Assembly: GCA_023252155.1 (NCBI GenBank)
Contig: JAHEXJ010000015.1
Coordinates: 1 to 35,418 of the forward strand
Direction of reading: 5' to 3'
DNA length: 35,418 bases
Origin: Actinomycetes bacterium
Lineage (GTDB): Bacteria; Actinomycetota; Actinomycetes; Nanopelagicales; Nanopelagicaceae
Made by a program: the position numbers and the translations under genes. The notes beneath the pieces are model-generated. The model searched no databases. It was not told where the DNA came from and saw only the letters and a list, made by a program, of their open reading frames with translations. This document shows, in pieces, positions 22,471 through 30,796 of this stretch (positions are counted from its first letter, which is position 1; every line of letters begins with the position of its first letter).

Positions 22471-23528
22471 CCGACGAACTCTCCGACGTGCGTCCAGAAG
22501 ACCGCTTCGACATCGCGGCAGTCCATACGTGGCTATCCCATGAAATATCGGATTTGGATGGATTGCCCTCCGTTTCGCAGTTCCGATCTGGCGCATCGAA
22601 TCTGACGTACCTCTTGAAATATCCCGACCGTGAACTCGTGCTTCGCAGACCTCCCATTGGCAACAAAGCCGCTTCGGCCCATGACATGAAACGCGAAGTT
22701 CACATCCAGAGCAGTTTGCATCCTTTCTATGCCTTCGTTCCCGAAGTTCTCGCACTTTGCGAAGACTTAAGCGTTATTGGCTCTGAGTTTTACGTCATGG
22801 AACGGATCAACGGGACGATCCTGCGCAGGGACATCCCCTCCGATGTGGCATTAACTTTTGAGAAAACCGAGGCGTTGGGTCAATCGGTTATCGAGGGGCT
22901 CGCTCAATTACACCAAGTGGATCCGAAGATCCTCAGCGAGTTCAACAAAGGACCAGGCTATGTGACCCGACAAGTTCAGGGTTGGTCAGAGCGATACCAG
23001 AAGGCACTAACTGATGATGTGCCCACTGCGGAGCATCTGATGTCGTGGCTTGCCTCCCACCAACCTCAAGACGTAGCCACCTGTGTCATCCACGGTGATT
23101 GGCGTCTGGACAACATGGTTTTTGATATATCGAAATCACCAAAGTTGGTGGGCGTTCTTGATTGGGAGTTAGCAACCGTTGGGGACCCTTTGATGGATCT
23201 TGGCTCCGCCCTTGCTTACTGGATCAATAAGGATGACGAGCCCGGGTATGCAGCTCTTCGTCGCCAACCAAGCCATCTGCCGGGGATGCCGACGAGACGT
23301 GAATTCGTCGACAGATATTTAGAGATTACCAAATGGCCTTGTCCTGACTTCACCTTCTACGAAGTATTTGGACTCTTTCGCCTTGCCGTGATTTTGCAAC
23401 AAATCTGGTTCCGCTATCGACTTGGCCAGACGACCAATCCCGCATTCGCAGGTTTTGGGTCAGCAATTCACGTATTGATTAACCGCGCATTGGCCCTAAC
23501 TCGAGGCGAGCCTTTACCAACTTCTTGA
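22467..23528 (+). CDS. APH-fold kinase, partner of the acyl-CoA dehydrogenase
   Basis: 353 residues, aminoglycoside phosphotransferase/choline kinase fold. SGASNLTYLL at 41-50 is the nucleotide loop, and REVHIQ follows. The catalytic loop is VIHGDWRLDNMVFD with Asp211 as base and Asn216, and LDWELATVGDPLMDLG has the metal-binding Asp232. This subgroup is found with ACAD10/11-like dehydrogenases, not antibiotic resistance. In mammalian ACAD10/11 and in the bacterial levulinate pathway (LvaA) the kinase phosphorylates a 4-hydroxyacyl-CoA so that phosphate can later be eliminated. By analogy it may phosphorylate a hydroxyacyl-CoA here. The start overlaps the dehydrogenase stop (ATGA), indicating coupled expression. 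Confidence 0.86.
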   Translation: MTDELSDVRPEDRFDIAAVHTWLSHEISDLDGLPSVSQFRSGASNLTYLLKYPDRELVLRRPPIGNKAASAHDMKREVHIQSSLHPFYAFVPEVLALCEDLSVIGSEFYVMERINGTILRRDIPSDVALTFEKTEALGQSVIEGLAQLHQVDPKILSEFNKGPGYVTRQVQGWSERYQKALTDDVPTAEHLMSWLASHQPQDVATCVIHGDWRLDNMVFDISKSPKLVGVLDWELATVGDPLMDLGSALAYWINKDDEPGYAALRRQPSHLPGMPTRREFVDRYLEITKWPCPDFTFYEVFGLFRLAVILQQIWFRYRLGQTTNPAFAGFGSAIHVLINRALALTRGEPLPTS

Positions 23529-23621
23529 CTTCACTTTTGAGCACGAAAGTCGGCATATTGTATTTAATGATCTCATCGTCATTTGGGAATCGGTGTCATG
23601 AAAAAATCTATCTGGGCCAAC

Positions 23622-24131
23622 TTAGTTACCCAAGCCCTCAGCGTCGCTATAGGCCCAGACATCCATTTCATCGAGATCAATGGCACGTATTCCATGAAGC
23701 GACAAAATATCGGCGATCTGCGCTCGATGCTCCGTTGCATGGTGAATGGACTGGCCAAGAATGGTCGACCTGGCACGGTGAATCGTTTTGCCCTCGCGCT
23801 GGTACGTGGTCATTCCCTCGGGCTGGCTCGCTAGTTGGCGTAGCATCGCGTCAAAATCAGCGCACCTCGTCGCTAGTTCGCGAAGATCTTCATGTGAAGA
23901 CGGCGTCTTAAATCCCCCAGGGAGTGACTCCCCCGTGACTCGAGCACAGTAGAAACCAGCCGAACGCACGAAATGTTCGGTAATCACGCCAACAGTCCAC
24001 TCCTTGTTCTCGGAACTCAAGGCCAGCGCATCGACTGGCACCTCTTGCAGTTTCTGTAACAAGATTTGATTCGCCCAAGCCATATGACGAAATAGTCGAT
24101 CTAAGGTCGGGTCCGACTTCGAGTTATCCAT
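23622..24131 (-). CDS. DinB family protein
   Basis: 169 residues, four-helix DinB/YfiT-like fold. RLFRHMAWANQILLQKL at 13-29 begins helix 1 and includes a metal-binding His; SIHHATEHRAQIADILSLHG near the C-terminus carries the other histidines. Such proteins bind a divalent metal; some are thiol transferases, but most have no known substrate. The start ATG 24131 is chosen because a good promoter ends 7 nt before it and the longer open frame has no homology. It diverges from the MMPL transporter, and the two promoters overlap. The 93 bp after its stop, up to the kinase gene, shows no clear terminator. Confidence 0.82.
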   Translation of the reverse strand: MDNSKSDPTLDRLFRHMAWANQILLQKLQEVPVDALALSSENKEWTVGVITEHFVRSAGFYCARVTGESLPGGFKTPSSHEDLRELATRCADFDAMLRQLASQPEGMTTYQREGKTIHRARSTILGQSIHHATEHRAQIADILSLHGIRAIDLDEMDVWAYSDAEGLGN

Positions 24132-24138
24132 GGCACGG

Positions 24139-24166
24139 ATAATAGATGTTCTCGTTAGACTCACAA
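24139..24166 (-). promoter_or_regulatory. Promoter of the dinB-like gene (leaderless)
   Basis: On the minus strand TTGTGA (24161-24166), a 16-nt spacer, TATTAT (24139-24144), then 7 nt to ATG 24131. No Shine-Dalgarno. Confidence 0.6.
24156..24161 (+). promoter_or_regulatory. -10 element of the MMPL gene (leaderless)
   Basis: TAGACT, 6 nt, GTG 24168. It abuts the -35 box of the divergent dinB promoter, so the polymerases must compete. Confidence 0.45.
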
Positions 24167-24167
24167 C

Positions 24168-26339
24168 GTGCTTGAAAGATGGACGCGCGGGGTAATTCGT
24201 TTTCGTCTCTTCGTAATCCTCGCGTGGCTCGTACTTATCCTGCTGGGACTTCTGGCGGGCTCCAAGCTCAACGAGCATCTGACTACTTCCCTTTCAGTAC
24301 CCGGAACAGAGTCGGCCAAAGCCGATCAAATTCTCTCTCACAAGTTCAAGGAGAATATCGAGGGCACTTTCACCGTCATTGTGAAATTCAAAAATGCGAC
24401 GAAAACCGAATTAGAAACGCTGAAATCCAAAGTCGCCGCCGCCGCATCCACGATTCCTACAGCTAAAGTCTCCCAACAGCGTGCACTCGGCGGCATACTC
24501 TTCACCAACGTCAGCACTTCCTTTACTTTGCTTCAGTCTGCTGCGTATACAGATCGTTTCAGGCAAGCCTTAACGGATGAAGGACTAAGCAATGCCCTCG
24601 TGACTGGGCCCTCAGCAATAAATCGGGATGTTACGCCCGTACTTGCCTCAGATTTGAAGCGTGGCCAGGCGATTGCAATACTGCTGGCATTGCTCCTACT
24701 TATTCTGGTTCTGGGAATCTGCTGGGCCGTTCTGGTGCCCTTTCTCTTCGCCGGCGCCACTATTTCACTCGTCTTAGGCCTTGTATTTCTGATCGCACAA
24801 AAATTTTTGATGGTTCTTTACATACCCAACATCGTCGAACTCATTGGCCTTGGCTTGGCTATCGATTACTCCCTCTTGATTGTTCACCGTTTCAGGCGAG
24901 AGATTTTGGATGAGAGATCGACCAACGTCGATGACGCAATCCTAAAGACGATGGAAACCGCCGGTCGCACGGTGATTCTTTCTGGGTTGGTCGTTTCCAT
25001 TGGCCTGGCAACATTGTTCCTAGTGCCTATCCCCTTCGTTCGCTCGCTTGGGGCGGCAGGGCTGCTGGTCCCCGTCATCTCCGTGATCGCGACATTGACC
25101 TTGCAACCTGCGATGCTCTCCTATCTCGGACGAGGCGGCATTACTCCAAGGGGCTTCAAGGGTTTGCTTGCCAGACGAGACCTCATGTCTGGGTTCTTTG
25201 CAAGAGCGTCGCACTTTGTCATTCGCCGCCCTAAATCCGTACTGATCTTCGCCCTAAGCGCTCTGGCGATAGCGGCGGGATCTGTCTTGTGGTTGCAAGT
25301 CACTCCTAGCGCTCTCACCGCGATACCAGGAAATTTAGAATCCTCGCGCGCAATTTCGATGATTACCGACAGAGTCGGTCCAGGAATCATCACCCCCAGC
25401 CAGCTAATTATCGATCTCGGTCGACCGGGTCTGGCGACAACTCCAGCAATATCCAAAGCCCGCATGGACTTGGCTCAAAATATCCTCAAAGATCGAGAAG
25501 TTTTCATTGTGGCAAGTGGTCAGAAGCCTCCCTATGTAGATTCCACCGGTCAGTACTTGAGAATTTTCGTCGTAGGGCGTCATATCTTTGGCGCTCAAGT
25601 GTCACAACAACTAGTGGAGGATCTTCGAAATAAGTACATTGGGAAATCAGAATTTCCAATTGGAACCAAGTTCTATCTTGGCGGCGTACCACCTCAAGGA
25701 AAAGATCTGCTCAAAAGCATTCTCGCTTCTTTCCCGCCGATTATTTTCCTAGCTTTATTACTTGCTTACCTGATATTGGTTCGGGCATTTAGATCGATCA
25801 TTCTTCCGTTGAAGGCGATTGTCATGGACCTAATTTCCATCGCTGTCGCCTATGGGTCGATGGTCGTGGCATTTAGATTCAAAGTAGGTTCTGCGATATT
25901 TGGGACATACCAATTGGATCAAATTGAAGCTTGGGTTCTCATATTTTTATTTGCTGTTCTGTTTGGACTATCAATGGATTACGAGGTCTTCATCGTCTCA
26001 AGAATGAGGGAGGCAAAAGACCGCGGAGCCACGAACGCAGAGGCCATCACCGAAGGTTTGGCACACACTGGAGGCGTAGTCACCGCCGCCGCGATCATCT
26101 TAATCAGTGCCCTGACCGGACTGGTTATCGGCCACATTCCAGGATTACAGCAACTCGGAATTGGCTTGGCATGCGGAGTCTTTATCGACGCGACGGTGAT
26201 TCGGGGCTTGCTGTTACCTAGTGCGATGATCCTTCTCGGTCGCTGGAATTGGTGGCTGCCTGCTTGGGTTGCAAAATTAGCAAAAACTAAAGCCTCGCCC
26301 CTGGAAGAGAGAGGCGAGGCCGTAGTTCTGGAGCTATGA
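24168..26339 (+). CDS. MMPL/RND family membrane transporter
   Basis: 723 residues with the MmpL layout: one helix (14-32), an exported domain (about 33-160), five helices (about 166-320), a second helix near 357-377 and exported domain (about 378-515), and five more helices. The proton-relay Asp-Tyr pairs of MmpL proteins are present: Asp233-Tyr234 in GLAIDYSLLIVHRFR and Asp604-Tyr605 in GLSMDYEVFIVSRMRE. These proton-driven pumps export lipids or small molecules across the inner membrane; the cargo is unknown here. It lacks the long C-terminal tail of mycobacterial MmpL3. The start is GTG 24168 with a -10 box 6 nt upstream. The stop lies 1 nt from the convergent secreted-protein stop. Confidence 0.9.
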   Translation: MLERWTRGVIRFRLFVILAWLVLILLGLLAGSKLNEHLTTSLSVPGTESAKADQILSHKFKENIEGTFTVIVKFKNATKTELETLKSKVAAAASTIPTAKVSQQRALGGILFTNVSTSFTLLQSAAYTDRFRQALTDEGLSNALVTGPSAINRDVTPVLASDLKRGQAIAILLALLLLILVLGICWAVLVPFLFAGATISLVLGLVFLIAQKFLMVLYIPNIVELIGLGLAIDYSLLIVHRFRREILDERSTNVDDAILKTMETAGRTVILSGLVVSIGLATLFLVPIPFVRSLGAAGLLVPVISVIATLTLQPAMLSYLGRGGITPRGFKGLLARRDLMSGFFARASHFVIRRPKSVLIFALSALAIAAGSVLWLQVTPSALTAIPGNLESSRAISMITDRVGPGIITPSQLIIDLGRPGLATTPAISKARMDLAQNILKDREVFIVASGQKPPYVDSTGQYLRIFVVGRHIFGAQVSQQLVEDLRNKYIGKSEFPIGTKFYLGGVPPQGKDLLKSILASFPPIIFLALLLAYLILVRAFRSIILPLKAIVMDLISIAVAYGSMVVAFRFKVGSAIFGTYQLDQIEAWVLIFLFAVLFGLSMDYEVFIVSRMREAKDRGATNAEAITEGLAHTGGVVTAAAIILISALTGLVIGHIPGLQQLGIGLACGVFIDATVIRGLLLPSAMILLGRWNWWLPAWVAKLAKTKASPLEERGEAVVLEL

Positions 26340-26340
26340 G

Positions 26341-28023
26341 TTACTTCGTTATGGTGATTGCGAAGTGAACTGCAGGAGGCTGGTATCCAAGAGCAAGCCC
26401 TGGCAAATCAGTGTTATTTGAGAGCACAGGGAGTGCCCCGTAAGGTGTGTTCGCGAATGAAGGCTGGAATACGTAGAGCACCGGATGCAAATCAATGATG
26501 TGCGTTCCGGGCGCACCGGTCGCGATCAAGTGAACGACCATGTATCCATTTGAGTTGAAGCCGCAGCCGTAACCGATATAGCTGTTGTCATACGTGACAG
26601 CCATTGTGTTGTCGAGCTGAGTCCAACCCACGCCCTTCATGGCGATAGTAAATTCTTCGCCCGCCTTGAACGTTGTCTTTGGGACTCCAGAGCCGTCACG
26701 CAATTCGGGTGTTTGTGCGGTATCAGCCTTGGCAATCCCGTTGCTTAGGACTTTTCCATTCTTATCTTTGTATTGGAAAATGCTTTCCTTTACATAGAAC
26801 GGAATTTGGGCCTCAATGACGTCGCCTTGCTTGACCTGGATTACGTGCCATCCGCCAAGATTGTCAGGAATGGTGACTGACTGGCTAAAGGCACCATTAA
26901 CTGGTGTGGCATTGCCCATAGGGACCGCGTTGTATACCCAGCAAGTGCCTGTGCAATTGACTCGGTTACCAACAACGGTCGCCCACACGATTTGATGGTC
27001 GCCCTTGGTGGTTAAGCCGGTAACGTTGAGATTCACTTTGCTTTCAACAACACCGCTGGTCTGGGACAAGGTGGCGACTGCTTTGGTGTTTGGATCTACG
27101 CCGACATCGGAAAGAGTTGTGCGAAGTGCAGTAGATGGTGCAACTGATGGTGGATATTCGATGGAGGCCTTAGGGGCACCAGCATCCTTAGTTACTTTGA
27201 ATGCAACTGCTGAACCCTTGCCCCATGGGACAGGAGATTGCTTGATATTCATGTACTGGACACCGATACCTGCAGTTGCCGCGATGTAGTGCGTGCCAAC
27301 CGGGCCGGCGGCACGGATCTTGAATACAGCAGTTCCGCGGGTCCAAAGTGATTGTGCTTCACCGGCGTAGTTGTTGTCCCAAAGTACTGAGACACCACCG
27401 ATGTAGAGGCTCGCGCCCATACCTGTGTATGTAATGGTGATCGGCGTGCCGATAGGACCACTCTTCGGAGATATCGAAAGAGTTGTACTCATCTGATATC
27501 CGCCGTGAGCAACGGCCACTCCATTTTGAACAAGATAAATATCATGCACTGCGCCAAAATCACGAGGAATTTTGGTCTTGTAGGTGAACGCGCCGTTTGC
27601 GTCGGTCGTGATCGTCGCCATGTCCACGTTGTACTTGGTGTACTTCGTTCCCATGTAGTTCACTGAGTTGGGCTGAACATCGACAACCCATGCACCGTCA
27701 GCTGTGGACCACGTCAAAGGCATCGTTGCGTTGGCTGGAAGACCAGTTCCAGAAATTGTTATTGGTGTTCCTTCAGGGCCCTGTTGTGGCGTTACGGCCA
27801 GAGTGACCATCTTCTCAGGGATGGTAAAGGCGGCAGATTTCGTGCCGGTGAATGGAAGTGCAGGAACTCCAGGTAGGCCTTGTGGAGCAGAAAGATAAAT
27901 TGGTGTAACGGGGTTCGTGTCTGCACCCATAGCAGGAGTCATCATTGCTATTGGCAGTGCTGTTGCGATCACAACCCGGAGAACGTTAGTCCTCAGGTGT
28001 TGCGATGAAAATTTAGATTTCAT
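26341..28023 (-). CDS. Secreted multi-domain Ig-like (IPT/TIG-type) protein
   Basis: 560 residues. Residues 1-33 are a signal peptide (VLRVVIATALPIAMMTPAMGA). At least two modules open with the same pattern: LAVTPQQGPEGTPITISGTGLP near 75-96 and LSISPKSGPIGTPITITYTGMG near 180-202, the IPT/TIG entry motif. Each is followed by a domain ending in a 'GTHYIAATA' or 'GAVHDIYLVQNG' strand. Two later domains repeat the FKAGEEFTIAMKGVGW and GAPGTHIIDLHPVLY theme. Two cysteines in NCTGTCWVYN may bond. No anchor motif; probably released or surface-associated. AGGAG precedes the ATG. First two of the three neighbouring secreted genes share strand and hairpin-separated spacing. Function unknown. Confidence 0.78.
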   Translation of the reverse strand: MKSKFSSQHLRTNVLRVVIATALPIAMMTPAMGADTNPVTPIYLSAPQGLPGVPALPFTGTKSAAFTIPEKMVTLAVTPQQGPEGTPITISGTGLPANATMPLTWSTADGAWVVDVQPNSVNYMGTKYTKYNVDMATITTDANGAFTYKTKIPRDFGAVHDIYLVQNGVAVAHGGYQMSTTLSISPKSGPIGTPITITYTGMGASLYIGGVSVLWDNNYAGEAQSLWTRGTAVFKIRAAGPVGTHYIAATAGIGVQYMNIKQSPVPWGKGSAVAFKVTKDAGAPKASIEYPPSVAPSTALRTTLSDVGVDPNTKAVATLSQTSGVVESKVNLNVTGLTTKGDHQIVWATVVGNRVNCTGTCWVYNAVPMGNATPVNGAFSQSVTIPDNLGGWHVIQVKQGDVIEAQIPFYVKESIFQYKDKNGKVLSNGIAKADTAQTPELRDGSGVPKTTFKAGEEFTIAMKGVGWTQLDNTMAVTYDNSYIGYGCGFNSNGYMVVHLIATGAPGTHIIDLHPVLYVFQPSFANTPYGALPVLSNNTDLPGLALGYQPPAVHFAITITK

Positions 28024-28053
28024 GATTTCTCCTACATTCTCCGATTTTATTAA

Positions 28054-28072
28054 AACTAAGGAAGTCTTAGTT
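28054..28072. repeat. Short inverted repeat upstream of the 560-residue secreted protein gene
   Basis: AACTAAG and CTTAGTT (7 bp, perfect) flank 5 nt. On the minus strand it is followed by TTAATAAAA, so it could be a weak intrinsic terminator for the upstream gene or an operator about 30 nt before the start codon. Confidence 0.4.
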
Positions 28073-28093
28073 CAACAATTTATTTGGTTTTGA

Positions 28094-28142
28094 TTCTCGA
28101 AGTCCGAGTCGAAAAGCTTGATATCGACTCGGACTCCGAGAA
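28094..28142. terminator. Strong 19-bp hairpin, probable terminator
   Basis: Arms 28094-28112 and 28124-28142 are complementary over 19 positions with a single G-U/A-C-type mismatch, loop 11 nt. It lies 17 nt downstream of the stop of the 28160-29110 gene on the minus strand. No U-tract follows, so it would be an I-shaped terminator or an mRNA-stabilising stem. Confidence 0.55.
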
Positions 28143-28159
28143 CTTGAACATGATCTAGA

Positions 28160-29110
28160 TCAGGCTGTTGGTACTGCGTACAGTGTTAGTACGGAGTTTG
28201 GCGTGAAGTTTGATGACCAAGTGGCAACTGCACCTGGCATTGGAGGATCAACGGTTATGGTGCGGTAGGCAGGAACCCGAATGTAGATGTTCCGACCATT
28301 GGCATCTTTGGCCTGTACTCCGTTGACCATTTTGCGAGTCAACTTGGTAGTTAGAACCTTCACTGATGTTTCATCCTTGGCAATCAAGGTGACTTTGTAA
28401 CTTATAAGACCAAGGGTGTTGTATAAACCTGCAGTTGTTCCAGTCTTGAGAACCCCTGTCCAGAAGGCAACGCCACTGTGGTTTCCGTAAGTAAGTGGAA
28501 TCGGAGTTGCCACTCCAGCAACTTCGATGTACGCCTTAGCGGTATTGGAACTGTCCATCACTGCGCCAGCTTGGTCGGCGTTGTTGCCATAAACGCGGAA
28601 GACGATTGTCTGCCCGACGATGAACTGGCTGGTGATAGCGCAGCTGACTCCGAAACGTGGTGCAAGTACACCGGTGGCTCCGCTGGCAAGCACAGTGTCG
28701 ACGTACAGATGAATTGGTGTAACTACACCCTGCACTGGAACGCCTGTTTTTACTGTGACTGGTGCCGAGGTAACTGATGTGAAACTTGTGGCATCAGTCG
28801 GTGTCAGCGTTCCACTAAGAACAGTAGCTCCGGCAACGGTAGGAACCCAAGAGCACTTCGCTACGAAAGGCGTCACCGTTGTGGTGGCCACCGCTTCGCA
28901 TCCCTTTACAACTGCCCCAGCCGCGCTGAATGCAACTGTGCCAGCAGTACTTGCTGTCGCAACGATGATTGCTGGATCAAGTCCAAGGACTGTGCTTCCT
29001 CCAGAAATCACAAGTGTTGGGGTGGTTGCGCCATAAGCGGCACCTCCAACAAAAGCGCCGCCAGCCAGTGCCATGACACCGACTACAACGCTTGAGATCA
29101 ACTTCTTCAT
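28160..29110 (-). CDS. Secreted protein of unknown function
   Basis: 316 residues from ATG 29110, which has GGAGAAGGAG just upstream; the longer frame adds ten residues of no value. Signal peptide MKKLISSVVVGVMALAGGAFVGGAAYG. The mature part is low in charge and rich in Ala, Val and Thr with alternating beta patterns: an Ig-like section about 28-120 (VKGCEAVATTTVTPFVAKCSW, two cysteines), a TPIHLYVDTVLASG entry into a second domain, and RNIYIRVPAYRTITVDPP near the end. The TPI-h-LY phrase also occurs right after the signal peptide of the next protein (PVTPIYLSAP), hinting at a shared module. No enzyme motif. Likely surface or S-layer-like material (inference). Confidence 0.75.
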   Translation of the reverse strand: MKKLISSVVVGVMALAGGAFVGGAAYGATTPTLVISGGSTVLGLDPAIIVATASTAGTVAFSAAGAVVKGCEAVATTTVTPFVAKCSWVPTVAGATVLSGTLTPTDATSFTSVTSAPVTVKTGVPVQGVVTPIHLYVDTVLASGATGVLAPRFGVSCAITSQFIVGQTIVFRVYGNNADQAGAVMDSSNTAKAYIEVAGVATPIPLTYGNHSGVAFWTGVLKTGTTAGLYNTLGLISYKVTLIAKDETSVKVLTTKLTRKMVNGVQAKDANGRNIYIRVPAYRTITVDPPMPGAVATWSSNFTPNSVLTLYAVPTA

Positions 29111-29156
29111 ATAACTACTCCTTCTCCTATTGACGTACATGTGTTTTTCCCGGGGG

Positions 29157-29843
29157 TTACTTGGTATTGATGTTTCCAGCCAAAGTCAGAGTGAGTGGGG
29201 TGCTCTCACCAAAACCTGCAGCTGAGGACTTGATTGCAAACGTGCCGGTCACTTTGAGAGTTCCTGTGGCACCGGCAAACTTTCCAGTTCCACCAGATAT
29301 AACGGCGTTGCCGGTAATAGTGACAACTGTTGGGGCCGCACTATCTGCAGCGCATCCCTTTGCTGAAGAATCAAAACTGACCTTGATGCTGTTTCCACCA
29401 CCACTAATCACACCCGAGCCATCAATGCCTGCGCACTGGTCAGAAGGGGAAGAAGAGCCTGTCCCGGTCAATGAATCAAGCCCTGCAGTGGTTCCAGTTC
29501 CCGAGCCGGTTACGGATGAGGCTTGTACACCGTTGTCGCTCCAAAGGACCGACATCTTGCCCTTATACGTTCCATTGAAGGCTACAGAACTGGCCTTTGC
29601 TGGAGTACTTGCAGCGGGCTTTGGTGTCACTTTTGCAACTGGCTTCTTTGTGGTCCATCCCTTTGCACATACTGGCTTAACCGCTGTGACCTTCTTTACT
29701 GCGGTTCCTTTGTAGCAGGTGATGGTTTTCTTGGTGGCAGCATTTGCAACAGTTGCATGAGAGGCCATCACTCCCAATGCCGTAACGACGATAAAAGCCT
29801 TAATTAATATGGACTTGTGAGTTGATGTCATTTTAGATCTCAT
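29157..29843 (-). CDS. Secreted protein with C-rich N-terminal motif
   Basis: 228 residues; signal peptide to about residue 36 (HATVANAA). Then comes the motif KTITCYKGTAVKKVTAVKPVCAKGWTTKKP, a two-cysteine module I recognise from many exported actinobacterial proteins of unknown role. A Lys/Pro/Ala linker (PVAKVTPKPAASTPAKAS) leads to a Gly/Ser/Thr-rich beta domain beginning VAFNGTYKGKMSVLW, with SGGTGKFAGATGTLKVTGTF near the end, the pattern of small extracellular beta-barrels. The ATG at 29843 is only 2 nt from GGGAG, so ATG 29831 four codons later may be the true start. It is 46 nt from the next secreted gene on the same strand. Confidence 0.75.
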   Translation of the reverse strand: MRSKMTSTHKSILIKAFIVVTALGVMASHATVANAATKKTITCYKGTAVKKVTAVKPVCAKGWTTKKPVAKVTPKPAASTPAKASSVAFNGTYKGKMSVLWSDNGVQASSVTGSGTGTTAGLDSLTGTGSSSPSDQCAGIDGSGVISGGGNSIKVSFDSSAKGCAADSAAPTVVTITGNAVISGGTGKFAGATGTLKVTGTFAIKSSAAGFGESTPLTLTLAGNINTK

Positions 29844-29937
29844 CTCTCCCTGAGTTGTACTTGTTGCTTACGTCGAAATCCTTGCATTGGAACGCTACGA
29901 ATTACGAAAATAGTGCTGGGACTAACACCCCTTTGAC

Positions 29938-30027
29938 TATTCGCTTGGTCACAAACAAGGCTCTAAATATTCCCTTCGTCACAAAAGTGGGAGCGAATAT
30001 TCCGTGGGTCACATTGTTAGAATTGTC
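29938..30027. repeat. Three direct repeats with 30-bp period
   Basis: TATTCNCTTNGTCACAAA-like cores begin at 29938, 29968 and 29998, exactly 30 bp apart. The third is TATTCCGTGGGTCACATT. Between the cores the 12-15 bp spacers differ. They lie in the 277-bp gap between the divergent genes starting at 29843 and 30121 and are probably protein-binding sites. Confidence 0.6.
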
Positions 30028-30120
30028 AAGTGAAGCAATTTGTCGCCCACATAACGCGTGTTTTATCGAGAGAATTCGTTCGATTATTGCGTGCGCCTCA
30101 GTTATGGCAGGCTTCGTGAC

Positions 30121-30720
30121 ATGAAGATCAGCAGCGACGTCACAACGTTAGTTGCCCTCTTTGCAATCGTCAGTCCAATCACATCAATACCTGTATTTCT
30201 AAATTTGACTGGTGGAGTCACCAAGGAAAAGCGACGAGTCATCGCATTGCAAACTGCATTGGTATCAGCACTCACTCTTTTCGTTGCCTATTTTGTTGGC
30301 GACATTATTTTGAAACTGCTCAATATTCAGATGGATGCATTTCGCATCGCCGGAGCTCTCGTGATCGGTGCGATTGCTTGGCACATGGTTATGGGCAAGA
30401 CCGGGAATGTATTTCAAGCCTCTGCCTCGAGTGCCGCCGTAGTTCCGTTGGCGATTCCTATGATGGCGGGACCTGGTGCAATCGCAACTGTCATTGCAAT
30501 CGGAAGTGCGGACCGAGGGATAGTTCGCATTGCCGACGTAATAATCATTCTTGTTCTATCGCTTCTGACATTTATTCTCTTGCTTGCCGCCGAGCCAATA
30601 GAGCGCATACTTGGCGATCAAGGGTTAATGGTGCTCACGCGCATCTTTGGATTACTACTTCTTGCCATTGCTGTTTCCACTGTTATGTCGGCTCTGACCT
30701 CGGCCTTTCCTGGTCTCTAA
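30121..30720 (+). CDS. MarC/UPF0056 family membrane protein
   Basis: 199 residues with six hydrophobic helices. The N-terminus reads TTLVALFAIVSPITSIPVFLNLT, the signature first helix of the MarC family, and IPMMAGPGAIATVIAI is the conserved motif of the fourth helix. Inner-membrane location; despite the name, no role in multidrug resistance has been shown, and the physiological function is unknown. ATG 30121 is taken as start because the family begins here; the longer frame adds 21 unrelated residues. No Shine-Dalgarno is evident. It is followed after 76 bp by the small zinc-ribbon gene. Confidence 0.88.
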   Translation: MKISSDVTTLVALFAIVSPITSIPVFLNLTGGVTKEKRRVIALQTALVSALTLFVAYFVGDIILKLLNIQMDAFRIAGALVIGAIAWHMVMGKTGNVFQASASSAAVVPLAIPMMAGPGAIATVIAIGSADRGIVRIADVIIILVLSLLTFILLLAAEPIERILGDQGLMVLTRIFGLLLLAIAVSTVMSALTSAFPGL

Positions 30721-30796
30721 CGGGCTCAATTTTCCCAGACCGTTCTAAACCTTTGGCACTAAGGTGTAAGAACTGACTTGCATCTGGAGGCATCTC

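Noticed and set aside
22467-23528. Aminoglycoside resistance gene
   Set aside because: The APH-fold kinase is coupled to an ACAD10/11-like dehydrogenase and belongs with that metabolic subgroup.
23525-23911. Open frames after the APH kinase on the plus strand
   Set aside because: They are opposite the dinB-like gene and lack start signals or homology.
29938-30027. Possible CRISPR array
   Set aside because: The period is 30 bp in total with degenerate 15-18 bp cores and short spacers; no cas genes nearby.
29855-30124. 89-codon frame containing 10-residue repeats (I-P/R-x-VT)
   Set aside because: No Shine-Dalgarno, no recognisable fold, and the periodicity follows from 30-bp DNA repeats. Kept only as a DNA repeat.
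30121-30720. Multiple antibiotic resistance protein
   Set aside because: MarC family proteins have not been shown to confer resistance; only membrane location is supported.
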